A DNA stretch of 31,983 nucleotides from an uncultured Acetatifactor sp. (GCA_910585615.1 CAJUFO010000051.1:1-31983), one strand, 5' to 3'. Shown: positions 16,169 through 24,529, numbered from the stretch's first letter. A program made the numbers and translations. The notes: generated from the letters alone by a model not told the origin.

Positions 16169-17938
16169 ATGAGGTTCATATTTTCTTATCTGAAGAAATA
16201 CCGCGGGATGATAGTGGCGGCCATGACAATCAAGTCCATCGCCGCTCTGGGGGAGCTGATGCTCCCTTACGTCCTGGAGCATATGGTGGACGATGTGGTG
16301 CCCAGGCAGAGCAGGGCGCTGATTTTCGGGTGGGGCGCGGTGATGATCGCGCTGGCCGTCTTCGTGCGCCAGACCAACGTGAAGGCCAACCGGATGTCCA
16401 CCAAGGTGGCCAAGGAGAGCATCTATGAGATCCGCAGGGATCTCTTCTGGAAGTCCCTGGGATTGTCGGGGAACCAGGTGGATGAATTCGGCCTGCCGTC
16501 CCTGAACTCCCGGATGACCTCGGATTCCTATAACGTGCAGAACTTCATCCGCAGCTTCCAGGCCATGGGGGTGCGGGCCCCGATTCTGCTGATAGGGGGC
16601 ATCGCGATCACCCTGACCATGGACGTGGGGCTGGCCTCCGTCCTGTGCATCCTGGCTCCAATCATGGTGGGGCTGGTGGTGTGGGTGTCCTGGAAGGGCA
16701 TTCCCCTGTACGAAAAGGTGCAGGAGAGCGTGGACGACATCGTGCGGATCATGCGGGAGAACATCACCGGCATCCGGGTGGTGAAGGCCCTCTCCAAGGA
16801 GGATTACGAGGTGCGCCGCTTCGGGGAGGCCAACGAGCAGATGGCGGGAAAGGACATCCGGGCGGGCATCGTCATGGCGCTGCCGGGGCCGCTGATGACG
16901 TTCGTGCTGAACGTAGGCCTGACCATCGTGGTGGTGGTGGGCGCTGTCAGGGTCAACGGCGGTGTCACCAAGCCCGGGGTCATCCTGGCCTTTCTCACTT
17001 ATTTCAATATGATATCCATGGGGGTCATGGGCCTGAACCGGGTCTTCATGATGATGTCCAAGGCAAACGCCTCCGCGGCCAGGATCGCGGCGGTGGTGCA
17101 CGCTCAGGACGAGCTGGTGCCGCTGCCAGAGGAGGAGACCGCAGTGACAGAGCGGGAGGGCTATATCGTCTTCGACCATGTGGGCTTCAATTACGGCAGG
17201 GCCCAGGGGGAGGAGCATTTCCCGGGGCAGGCTGTCGGCAGATTCGACGGCCAGGGGCGGCAGAAGTCCCTGGACGACATCGACTTTTCCATGAAAAAGG
17301 GCGGGACGCTTGGTATCATCGGCGCCACCGGCTGTGGAAAGACCACGATCATCAACCTACTGATGCGCTTCTATGACGCGGACGAGGGGGCCGTCTTCAT
17401 CGATGGGAAGGACGTGCGCACCTATGACAAGGACGCGCTGCACCGGATGTTCGGCGTGGTGTTCCAGAATGACGTGATTTTCGCGGACAGCTTAAAGGAG
17501 AACATCGCTTTCGGCCGGGACGTGTCCCCGGAGCAGATGGACGCCGCCGCCGCGGATGCCAGGGCCCGGGACTTCATCCGGGAGTACGAGGATACATACG
17601 AACATAAGGCGGTAGTCAGAGGGGCCAACCTGAGCGGCGGCCAGCGCCAGAGGGTGTTGATTGCCAGGGCGCTGGCTGCGGCTCCGGATATATTGATTCT
17701 GGACGATTCATCCAGTGCCCTGGACTACAAGACCGACGCCGCCCTGCGGAAGGCCATCCGGGAGCGCCACGCGGATACCACTACGATTATCGTGGCCCAG
17801 CGCATCAGCTCCATCATGAGCCTGGACGACATCATTGTCCTGGAGGAGGGGAAGATCATCGGCCACGGCACCCATGATCAGCTGCTGGAGAGCTGCCCTA
17901 TGTATCAGGAGATTTATCGGGTCCAGATGGGAGCGTAG
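16169..17938 (+). CDS. ABC exporter half-transporter, degenerate-site subunit
   Basis: A 589-residue protein with a six-helix membrane domain (1-310) fused to an ATPase. Walker A is GATGCGKTT (385-393) and the signature LSGGQ is at 488-492, both canonical. Walker B reads ILILDD with D513 in place of the catalytic Glu, and the switch residue is Q544 (VAQRIS) instead of His. These two changes are typical of the subunit that holds the Walker motifs of the inactive site in heterodimeric exporters such as BmrCD or TM287/288. An extra segment of about 23 residues (345-367) follows the A-loop tyrosine. AAGG lies close to the ATG. Its partner is the gene at 18268. It likely exports a drug, lipid or peptide. 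Confidence 0.93.
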   Translation: MRFIFSYLKKYRGMIVAAMTIKSIAALGELMLPYVLEHMVDDVVPRQSRALIFGWGAVMIALAVFVRQTNVKANRMSTKVAKESIYEIRRDLFWKSLGLSGNQVDEFGLPSLNSRMTSDSYNVQNFIRSFQAMGVRAPILLIGGIAITLTMDVGLASVLCILAPIMVGLVVWVSWKGIPLYEKVQESVDDIVRIMRENITGIRVVKALSKEDYEVRRFGEANEQMAGKDIRAGIVMALPGPLMTFVLNVGLTIVVVVGAVRVNGGVTKPGVILAFLTYFNMISMGVMGLNRVFMMMSKANASAARIAAVVHAQDELVPLPEEETAVTEREGYIVFDHVGFNYGRAQGEEHFPGQAVGRFDGQGRQKSLDDIDFSMKKGGTLGIIGATGCGKTTIINLLMRFYDADEGAVFIDGKDVRTYDKDALHRMFGVVFQNDVIFADSLKENIAFGRDVSPEQMDAAAADARARDFIREYEDTYEHKAVVRGANLSGGQRQRVLIARALAAAPDILILDDSSSALDYKTDAALRKAIRERHADTTTIIVAQRISSIMSLDDIIVLEEGKIIGHGTHDQLLESCPMYQEIYRVQMGA

Positions 17939-18061
17939 CGTGAGAAGAAGTTCTAAGGCATCAAAGTACGATGCCTAAGAACTTCTAGGCTTGTCGGCGA
18001 ATGAATTCGCCAGACAAGCCAGTCTCACGCGGAAGAATGCCCGAAGTGCGGGCATTCTTCC
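17938..18061. repeat. Multi-hairpin palindromic element between exporter subunits
   Basis: An outer arm GCGTGAGA (17938-17945) matches TCTCACGC (18023-18030) and encloses two hairpins: GAAGTTCTAAGGCATC (17947-17962) with GATGCCTAAGAACTTC (17970-17985, one mismatch), and GGCTTGTCGGCGAAT (17988-18002) with ATTCGCC-a-GACAAGCC (18005-18020). A third hairpin follows directly: GGAAGAATGCCCG (18031-18043) with its exact complement (18049-18061). It starts on the last base of the upstream stop codon. As RNA it would fold into a junction plus an adjoining stem. It could be a mobile palindromic repeat or an mRNA-processing or expression-balancing element. Confidence 0.75.
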
Positions 18062-18062
18062 A

Positions 18063-18255
18063 GGTTGGAGCGATGACTGGTATGGCTGTGGCGCTCAGAT
18101 TGGAGAGATGACTGGGTCGGATTTGGTGCTCGGGTTGGGCGGTGACTGGGTCGGATGCGGTGCTCAGGTTGGGGCGATGACTGGGTCAGACGCGGTGCTC
18201 AGGTCGGAGAGATGGTTGGGTCGGGTTTGGTGTTCAGATTGGAGTGATGTCTGGG
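18063..18255 (+). repeat. 35-bp tandem repeat (about 5.5 copies)
   Basis: Degenerate copies begin at 18063, 18098, 18133 (34 bases), 18167, 18202 and 18237 (partial). The shared pattern is GGTTGGRGMGATGACTGGG, then TCGGATKYGGTGCTCA. The last copy runs into the ribosome-binding site of the second exporter gene. An open frame across it (17991-18353) gives a low-complexity Gly/Trp-rich product without a good start, so I treat the stretch as non-coding. With the palindromes it fills the 329-base gene-free gap. Confidence 0.75.
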
Positions 18256-18267
18256 AGGAGAGGGATT

Positions 18268-20037
18268 ATGGCATCGAGAGAGACTGTGCGGAAAAAGCCG
18301 AAGGATACGAAGGGGACGCTATTGCGTCTGCTTCGATATGTAGGAGCGTATAAATGGCTTCTGGCCTTTATCATCGCGCTGTGCTTCGTCAGTAATTTCC
18401 TGGCGCTTCTGGGGCCCAGCATGGCGGGGTCGGCCATCAACGCGGCCTCGGCGGGGGCGGGGAAGGTGGATTTTGACCAGGTGTACTATTATGCGAAGCG
18501 GATGCTGTTCTGCTATGTGTGCTCCTCCGTGGTCACAATCTGCATCAACATGATGATGATGTGCATCTCGAAGTGGATTGCCAGGAAGATGCGGGGGGAC
18601 GTGTTCCACAAGCTCATGCGGCTGCCGGTGGGATATTTTGACCGGAATCAGGCTGGGGACATCATCAGCCGGGTTTCCTACGATATAGATGTAGTCAGCA
18701 CCTGCATTGCCACGGACGTGGTGCAGATACTGACCAGCCTGGTGACGGTAGTGGGGTCGCTGGCCATGATGATCTACATCGCGCCCACCATGTCGCTGAT
18801 GGTGCTGGTGACCATTCCAGCGGCAGTGATCTACACCGCGAAGATGCGGGGCATTACCCAGCCCAGATATTCCAGGCGCTCGAAGAATTACGGGATTATG
18901 AATGGTTTCGTGGAGGAGATGTTCTCCGGGCAGAAGACGATAATGGCTTACGCCTACGAGGACAGAGTGTCGGAGCGCTTCGACACCATTAACCAGAACG
19001 CGGCGGAGGCTTACTATGACGCGGAGTACTATGGCGTTACCATGGGCCCCTCGGTGAACTTCATCAGCAACCTGGGGCTGTGCCTGATCGCCATGTTCGG
19101 CTCCTTCCTGTACATGCTGGGGAACATCACCCTGGGGCAGATTTCCTCTTTCGTGCTGTATTCCCGCAAGTTCTCAGGCCCCATCAACGAGATTGCCAAC
19201 ATCACCAACGAGCTGTACTCGGCTTTGGCGGCGGCGGAGAGGGTGTTCGGTCTGCTGGACGAGGAAGAGGAGCTGGCGGACGCGGGAAGCGCCAGGGAGC
19301 TGGCGGGCGTGAAGGGAAATGTGGCCCTGGAGCATGTGTACTTCGGCTATGACAAGGGCCGCACCATCATCCATGACCTGAACTTGGAGGCGGGGGCAGG
19401 GAAGATGGTGGCCATCGTAGGCCCCACCGGAGCCGGGAAGACCACCATCATCAACCTGCTGATGCGCTTCTATGACGTGGACGCCGGCAGGATTCTGGTA
19501 GAGGGCGGCGACATCAGAGACTATACCAGGAGGAGCCTGCGGGGGGCCTATGCCATGGTGCTGCAGGACACCTGGGTGTTCAAGGGGACCATCTTCGACA
19601 ACATCGCCTACGGCAGGGAGGGCGCCACCATGGAGGAGGTGGTGGCCGCGGCAAAGGCCGCCTATATCCATCCTTTCATCATGCGGCTGCCTTTGGGGTA
19701 CGACACGGTCATCAGTGAGGACGGCGGCAATATCTCAAAGGGCCAGAAGCAGCTCCTCACCATCGCCCGGGCCATGCTCTACGATGCCAGGATGCTGATA
19801 CTGGACGAGGCCACATCCAATGTGGACACCGGCACGGAGCGGAAAATCCAGAAGGCCATGCGGGAGCTCATGAAGGGCAAGACCTGCTTCGTGATTGCCC
19901 ACAGGCTGTCCACCATCCAGAATGCGGACCACATACTCGTAGTAGACAGAGGGGACATTGTGGAGCAGGGGAACCATGAGAGCCTGATGGAGCGGAAGGG
20001 ATTCTATTATAAGTTGTATGCGGCGCAGTTCGAGTAA
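18268..20037 (+). CDS. ABC exporter half-transporter, catalytic-site subunit
   Basis: A 589-residue membrane-ATPase fusion. Walker A GPTGAGKTT (385-393), Walker B MLILDE with the catalytic E514, and switch H545 in IAHRLST are all canonical, while the signature is ISKGQ rather than LSGGQ (489-493). This is the mirror image of the upstream subunit, so together they make one competent and one degenerate ATP site. The ATG at 18268 is chosen because GGAGGAGAG lies just upstream; GTG at 18244 and ATG at 18247 lie within the 35-bp repeat. The protein ends KGFYYKLYAAQFE. A terminator follows at 20073-20122. Confidence 0.93.
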   Translation: MASRETVRKKPKDTKGTLLRLLRYVGAYKWLLAFIIALCFVSNFLALLGPSMAGSAINAASAGAGKVDFDQVYYYAKRMLFCYVCSSVVTICINMMMMCISKWIARKMRGDVFHKLMRLPVGYFDRNQAGDIISRVSYDIDVVSTCIATDVVQILTSLVTVVGSLAMMIYIAPTMSLMVLVTIPAAVIYTAKMRGITQPRYSRRSKNYGIMNGFVEEMFSGQKTIMAYAYEDRVSERFDTINQNAAEAYYDAEYYGVTMGPSVNFISNLGLCLIAMFGSFLYMLGNITLGQISSFVLYSRKFSGPINEIANITNELYSALAAAERVFGLLDEEEELADAGSARELAGVKGNVALEHVYFGYDKGRTIIHDLNLEAGAGKMVAIVGPTGAGKTTIINLLMRFYDVDAGRILVEGGDIRDYTRRSLRGAYAMVLQDTWVFKGTIFDNIAYGREGATMEEVVAAAKAAYIHPFIMRLPLGYDTVISEDGGNISKGQKQLLTIARAMLYDARMLILDEATSNVDTGTERKIQKAMRELMKGKTCFVIAHRLSTIQNADHILVVDRGDIVEQGNHESLMERKGFYYKLYAAQFE

Positions 20038-20072
20038 AGTGTTCTTGCGGCGGCAGAGGGCTTCTGCAACCA

Positions 20073-20122
20073 CCGGTTGACAAATTTCCAAGCGCAATTG
20101 GTAGTTGTCAACCGGCTTTTTT
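20073..20122 (+). terminator. Rho-independent terminator after the exporter pair
   Basis: CCGGTTGACA (20073-20082) pairs exactly with TGTCAACCGG (20106-20115), with an inner CCAA/TTGG pair, and is followed by CTTTTTT. It closes the ABC exporter unit before the XRE gene. Confidence 0.85.
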
Positions 20123-20250
20123 GCTACGATGGGTGCATCCTAAGGACAGCGGATGAGGGCTGTGCCGGAGAGGCGAACGGCCACGCCCCTTGGGAAAGCG
20201 GCACGGAGCGTGCGGAAAGGAAAAGCCGCCGGAGAGCGGCAGGAAAGAAT

Positions 20251-21273
20251 ATGATTCTGGCAGATAAGGTCATGGCACTGAGGAAGAAGAACGGATGGTC
20301 ACAGGAGGAGCTGGCGGAGAAGCTGAACATCTCCAGGCAGTCCGTGAGCAAATGGGAGAGCGGCGCTTCCATTCCGGACATCGACAAGATTATCGCCCTC
20401 AGCGGTCTCTTCGGGGTCAGCACGGACTATCTATTGAAAGACAATCTGGAAAAGGAGCTGCCCTCCGAGACGGACGATGTCTATGAGGCGGAAAAGGAGA
20501 GGGCCGTCTCCCTGGAGGAGGCCAATGGATTCATGAACCTGGTGAAGAAGCTGGCGGGACGGATTGCCCTAGGGGCGGGGCTGTGCGTCCTCTCCCCCAT
20601 CCCCATGATTGTGCTCAGCGGCCTGGCAGAGTACGGCGCGGATGTGGGAGTAAGCGGGGCAGCGGCCATAAGCGAGGACATGGCCGGGGGCTTAGGCATG
20701 GTCATACTCCTGATTCTGGTGGCCATCGGCGTGGCGATTCTGATCCTCGGCGACATGCACACGGAAAAGTACCGGTATCTGGAGAAGGAGAAGCTGGCCC
20801 TGCAGTATGGCGTGGAGGGAATCGTCAGGAAGCGGAAGGAGGATTTCGCGGGGCGGTACCGCTGCTGCATCGTGGCCGGGGTCACGCTGTGCATCATCGG
20901 CGTGGTGCCCCTGATGGTGGCGGCAGCCTTTTCCGCGGGAGACCTGGCCTACATCTATTGTACGGCAGTTCTGCTGTCCATGATAGCTGTGGCAGTGTTC
21001 CTGTTCGTATGGGCGGGCAGCATCCAGGGCAGCTTTGACAAGCTCCTGCAGGAGGGGGACTATACCGTGGAGGAAAAGGCGCTCCATAAGAAGACGTCCT
21101 TCTTCCCTGCGGTGTACTGGTGCCTGGTAACCGCGCTGTTCCTGGGCATGGGCCTGTATACCGACAACTGGAGGTACACAGCCTTTATCTGGCCCGTGGC
21201 GGCGCTGCTGTTCGTGGCGATTCTGTACATCGTGAAGGAAGTGGCGAAGGCCAGGCTGGAGAAGGGGGACTGA
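20251..21273 (+). CDS. XRE-family regulator with C-terminal membrane domain
   Basis: A 340-residue protein. Residues 1-65 are a Cro/CI-type helix-turn-helix (LRKKNGWSQEELAEKLNISR, then QSVSKWESG and DYLL). A linker leads to about six hydrophobic segments near 104-125, 148-166, 205-226, 232-253, 285-303 and 308-330. This fits membrane-anchored XRE regulators common in Lachnospiraceae. I chose the ATG at 20251 (AGGAAAG upstream) because the HTH starts there; the longer in-frame extension from TTG 20077 would cross the terminator. Position after the exporter suggests it could sense envelope stress or the exported compound and control that operon, which is inference. Confidence 0.82.
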   Translation: MILADKVMALRKKNGWSQEELAEKLNISRQSVSKWESGASIPDIDKIIALSGLFGVSTDYLLKDNLEKELPSETDDVYEAEKERAVSLEEANGFMNLVKKLAGRIALGAGLCVLSPIPMIVLSGLAEYGADVGVSGAAAISEDMAGGLGMVILLILVAIGVAILILGDMHTEKYRYLEKEKLALQYGVEGIVRKRKEDFAGRYRCCIVAGVTLCIIGVVPLMVAAAFSAGDLAYIYCTAVLLSMIAVAVFLFVWAGSIQGSFDKLLQEGDYTVEEKALHKKTSFFPAVYWCLVTALFLGMGLYTDNWRYTAFIWPVAALLFVAILYIVKEVAKARLEKGD

Positions 21274-21435
21274 GAGGGGCTCCGGCGGAAGGCCGTTGAG
21301 GGCGGCTGACCGCGAGACATGTTCTGGCTGGCGCGTAGAAGGCGGAGAGGAAGAAGGCAGGCAGGGATGATGGATGGCCGGAGCATGTTCTGACAGGTGT
21401 ATGGAGGCCGGAGATATGGAAAAGAAGGAGGGGGC

Positions 21436-22374
21436 ATGATAATCAGCGCGAGCAGAAGGACAGATATACCGGCATTCTTTTCCGACTGGTTCCTGAAAAG
21501 AGCCGAGAAACAGTATGTATACGTTCGGAACCCCGTGAATCCGCATCAGGTGAGCAGAATCTCCCTGGCGCCGGAGGTGGTGGACTGCATCGTGTTCTGG
21601 AGCAAGAATCCGGCCCCCATGCTGGAAAAGCTGGGGCGGCTGGATGGATATGCGTACTATTTCCAGTTCACGCTGAATGCCTATGGAAGGGATATGGAGG
21701 CTAATCTCCCGCCTCTGGACGAGAGGATGGATACATTCCGGCGGCTGTCGGAACGGCTGGGCAGACACAGGGTCATATGGCGGTATGACCCTGTCATCGT
21801 GAACGGCAGGTATCCGATGGAGTGGCATAGGGAAAGATTCGGATATATGGCGGACAGGCTGGGCGATTTTACGGAAAGAGTCACTATAAGCTTTGTGGAT
21901 CTGTATCCGAAGATTGCGGGCGCAGCCCGGGGGAAAGATGTCCGGGAGCTGTCAGGGGGCCAGAAGGAGGCCCTGGCGGAAGCCTTTGCCGGGATTGCAC
22001 ATGGACATAAGCTTGCCATAGACACCTGCGCGGAGGACATCGACTTGGAGGCCTTTGGCATAGAACATGGCCGCTGTATTGATGACAGGCTTGTCTCCAG
22101 ACTCCTGGGCTGCGGGCTGGATTTGGGGAAGGACAAGAACCAGCGGCCTGCCTGCGGCTGCGCCCAGAGCATCGACATAGGCTTATACAACACTTGCCAG
22201 AATGGCTGCGCATACTGCTATGCCAACCATAGCCCCGCTGTCCGCCATAGAAACCTCCAGGCATACGACCCGGACGCGCCGCTTTTGTGCAGCCAGCTGA
22301 CGGAGTCAGACAGGGTCACGGAGCGGAAGATGGAGAGCTGTCGGGATGGGCAGATGCGGTTCTTCGATTTATGA
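21436..22374 (+). CDS. DUF1848 family protein with C-terminal Cx3Cx2C motif
   Basis: A 312-residue soluble protein. The start MIISASRRTDIPAFFSDWF and the phrases VFWSKNP, YYFQFTLNAYG and WRYDPVIV match DUF1848. Near the C-terminus are C240, C242 and then C254-QNG-C258-AY-C261, a Cx3Cx2C arrangement like that binding the [4Fe-4S] cluster of radical SAM enzymes but placed at the end of the protein. ARRT-like and RYDP motifs may form the active site of a TIM-barrel-like fold. GGAGG lies just before the ATG. Function is unknown; an iron-sulfur protein is likely. Confidence 0.85.
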   Translation: MIISASRRTDIPAFFSDWFLKRAEKQYVYVRNPVNPHQVSRISLAPEVVDCIVFWSKNPAPMLEKLGRLDGYAYYFQFTLNAYGRDMEANLPPLDERMDTFRRLSERLGRHRVIWRYDPVIVNGRYPMEWHRERFGYMADRLGDFTERVTISFVDLYPKIAGAARGKDVRELSGGQKEALAEAFAGIAHGHKLAIDTCAEDIDLEAFGIEHGRCIDDRLVSRLLGCGLDLGKDKNQRPACGCAQSIDIGLYNTCQNGCAYCYANHSPAVRHRNLQAYDPDAPLLCSQLTESDRVTERKMESCRDGQMRFFDL

Positions 22375-22541
22375 TGCCGAATTGCGGGACGTGCTATGAT
22401 GTATGTAGGCGAATGCGCTGGTGAATGATATGGATAATTGAGAAAAGACTAGGGAGAGATGAAAAAATGGAGATATCTAAGAGCGACTGGAAGCTGACGC
22501 CTGATAGGAATCTGCCTTTTGCAGGGGAAGAAGGGGCATAT

Positions 22542-23411
22542 ATGAATAATTTCATGATCATCGATTTCCATACACATACATTTCCGGAGAATCTGGCCGG
22601 GCGGGCCATCGCAAAGCTGGCGGCCAGCTCCAGGGCAAGAAACTATCTGGACGGGACGGCAGATGCCCTGGAGGCTTCCATGAGGGAGGCGGGGGTGGAT
22701 TATTCCGTGCTGCTGCCGGTGGCCACCAGACCGGGGCAGCAGGAGGACATCAACCGTGCCGCCGTAGAGGTGAACCGGCATTCCGGGGAGACGGGCCTGA
22801 TATCCTTTGGCGGCATCCATCCGGAGAATGAGGACTACAGGGAAATACTGCGTGGACTGTCCAGGAACGGCGTAAAAGGGATAAAAATTCATCCTGTCTT
22901 CCAGCGGGTAGCCATTGATGACATCCGGTATCTGCGGATTATCGAGTGCGCCAGCGAAAATGACATGATTGTCATAACTCATGCGGGATACGACATCGGC
23001 TTCCCGGGGGAGGACTTTTCCTCGGTGCGCCGGATAGAAAGGATGCTGGATGCCGTGAAGCCCCGAAAGTGCGTGCTGGCCCATATGGGCGGATGGGACT
23101 GCTGGGAGGAGGTGGAGGAGCGCATCGCAGGCCGGGATGTATGGCTGGACACGGCATTCTCTTTGCTGCCAATCGAGCCTGCCCCCGGCACGGTGCGCGC
23201 TCCGGAGGAGAACCCGCCGTTGTCCCGGGAGCAGTTCCTGCGGATGGTGAGGCGGCACGGGGCGGACAGAATCCTCTTCGGCACGGACAGTCCCTGGAGC
23301 GGGCAGCGGCAGATGGTGGCGGCCATCCGGGACAGCGGGCTTGAGAAAAAAGAGCAGGAGGCTGTACTGGGCGGAAATGCAAGGGAACTGCTGGGGATTT
23401 TGCAGGAATAA
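22542..23411 (+). CDS. Amidohydrolase family 2 (TIM-barrel metal hydrolase)
   Basis: A 289-residue predicted metal-dependent hydrolase or decarboxylase. Metal ligands are visible as DFHTHTFPE near the N-terminus, KIHPVFQ in the middle, ITHAGYD, AHMGGWDCW, and the final FGTDSPW Asp. I prefer the ATG at 22542, which places IDFHTH at residues 6-11 as usual and has AAGGGG about 6 bases upstream. An alternative ATG at 22467 has its own GGGAGAG site and would add 25 residues. The substrate is unknown. Its stop codon overlaps the frame of a broken GH3 gene that begins in the next bases. Confidence 0.85.
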   Translation: MNNFMIIDFHTHTFPENLAGRAIAKLAASSRARNYLDGTADALEASMREAGVDYSVLLPVATRPGQQEDINRAAVEVNRHSGETGLISFGGIHPENEDYREILRGLSRNGVKGIKIHPVFQRVAIDDIRYLRIIECASENDMIVITHAGYDIGFPGEDFSSVRRIERMLDAVKPRKCVLAHMGGWDCWEEVEERIAGRDVWLDTAFSLLPIEPAPGTVRAPEENPPLSREQFLRMVRRHGADRILFGTDSPWSGQRQMVAAIRDSGLEKKEQEAVLGGNARELLGILQE

Positions 23412-24198
23412 TTGTCGTGGAGGCAGGCGGTTCCGATGGGGAAATGGATGGATTCGGCGTGGCCGTGTCTCGGGAGGCCATGGGAAAGCTTGCGGAATCC
23501 GGAGACAGAGAGACGATTTATCAGGCGGGGGATACCATCGGGGCGTATCTGGCCGGACTGGGCTTCAATGTGGACTTTGCGCCGGATGCGGATGTGCTGG
23601 CGGACGCGGAGAACCAGGCCATCGGGGACCGCTCCTTTGGAACGGATCCGCAGGTGGTGGCATCCATGGCCTGGGCCTTTGCGGAAGCTCTGCACCATAA
23701 CGGCATATTGGCTGCCTACAAGCATTTCCCCGGGCATGGGGGGACGAAGGAGGATTCCCATTCGGGATATGCCTATGTGCACAAGACATTGGAGGAGCTG
23801 CGGCAGACGGAGCTGGTTCCCTTTCAGGACGGATGCGACAGGGGGCGTGGATTTCATCATGGTGTCCCATATCTCTGGCCCCGGAGGTCACAGGCAGCAA
23901 CGTGCCGGCCACTCTGTCCGGAAGTCTGGTGGAGGATTTGCTGAAGGGGGAAATGGGATATGAGGGCATCGTCATCACGGATTCTATGAGCATGGGGGCC
24001 ATCACGCTGCACTATTCCGTCGAAGAGGCCGCTCTTCTGGCGATAGAGGCAGGATGTGACATGATTTTGATGCCAGAGAGCTTTGGCCGGGCTTATTCCG
24101 CGGTCATAAATGCTGTCTCGGAAGGAAGGATTTCCGAGGCGAGGATAGAGGAATCCGTCAGGAGGATCCTAAGAGCGAAAATGAATATGGGAAATTAA
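23405..24198 (+). pseudogene. GH3 beta-N-acetylhexosaminidase remnant, truncated and frameshifted
   Basis: The product would be a glycoside hydrolase family 3 enzyme of the NagZ type. Three frames are needed. About 23405-23838 gives DTIGAYLAGLGFNVDFAPDA, AIGDRSFGTDP and the catalytic-loop motif KHFPGHGGTKEDSHSGYAYV. About 23838-23880 gives GVDFIMVSHIS. About 23876-24198 gives APEVTGSNVPATLS, the ITDSMSMGAI segment with the nucleophile Asp, and AIEAGCDMILMP. Both shifts fit single-base insertions, one in GGGGG at about 23839-23843 and one in the TCTCTGG at about 23874. The first 100 or so residues are missing: the homology starts directly after the amidohydrolase stop, with no start codon or ribosome-binding site. 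A terminator follows. Confidence 0.85.
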
Positions 24199-24208
24199 TC
24201 AAATTGGG

Positions 24209-24261
24209 GAAGCTCTTCCTGTCCGGTGCGGTACCGTACGGCGGGAAGGGCTTTCTTTTTT
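24209..24261 (+). terminator. Rho-independent terminator after the GH3 remnant
   Basis: AAGCTCTTCCT (24210-24220) pairs with GGGAAGGGCTT (24243-24253), including G-U pairs, and is followed by TTTCTTTTTT. An inner GGTGCGGTACCGTACGGC segment can extend the fold. Confidence 0.75.
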
Positions 24262-24340
24262 GGAGCCATGAGTTCGTCTCCAGGCCGGGCGTCCTGCAAT
24301 GGATACTTTTTGGGAAAATGCGGATTTCGTCAAAACACAC

Positions 24341-24370
24341 AAGAATACACAAGAATACACAAGAACACAG
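24341..24370 (+). repeat. 10-bp phased direct repeat upstream of the importer promoter
   Basis: AAGAATACAC occurs at 24341-24350 and 24351-24360, with a degenerate third copy (aagaacacag) at 24361-24370 and a partial one before. The 10-bp period puts each copy on the same helix face, ending 9 bases before the -35. It is a candidate activator or repressor site. Confidence 0.5.
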
Positions 24371-24379
24371 ATTATTTTC

Positions 24380-24408
24380 TTGACATTATTGCACATATAT
24401 GATAAATT
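24380..24408 (+). promoter_or_regulatory. Promoter of the sugar ABC importer operon
   Basis: TTGACA (24380-24385, perfect -35), a 17-base spacer and TAAATT (24403-24408). Transcription would start near 24415, giving a leader of about 225 bases. The 441-base gene-free stretch 24199-24639 thus holds a terminator, the phased repeat, this promoter and an AT-rich leader. Confidence 0.7.
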
Positions 24409-24529
24409 AAAATAACTAAATAGTCAGCAGTCCTTCTTCCTCAGCAGTATATTTACTGATTTTTACTATAAAATTGTGATAAAAAGAGGGGTAATAACTG
24501 AAATACAGGGTAGTAATAGATGTATTTAA

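Noticed and set aside
17991..18353. 120-codon open frame over the palindromes and 35-bp repeat
   Set aside because: Repeats of 34 and 35 bases do not keep a codon frame, no ribosome-binding site precedes it, and it overlaps the second ABC gene.
20077..20250. In-frame TTG extension of the XRE regulator
   Set aside because: It would start inside the terminator at 20073-20122 and adds 58 residues with no domain; the HTH begins at the ATG at 20251.
21309..21395. Repeated catgttctg motif before the DUF1848 gene
   Set aside because: Two 9-base matches in a low-complexity GA-rich gap are too weak to call as a repeat or operator.
22467..22541. Upstream ATG for the amidohydrolase
   Set aside because: It has a fair ribosome-binding site, but adds 25 residues before the usual IDFHTH start; kept only as an alternative.
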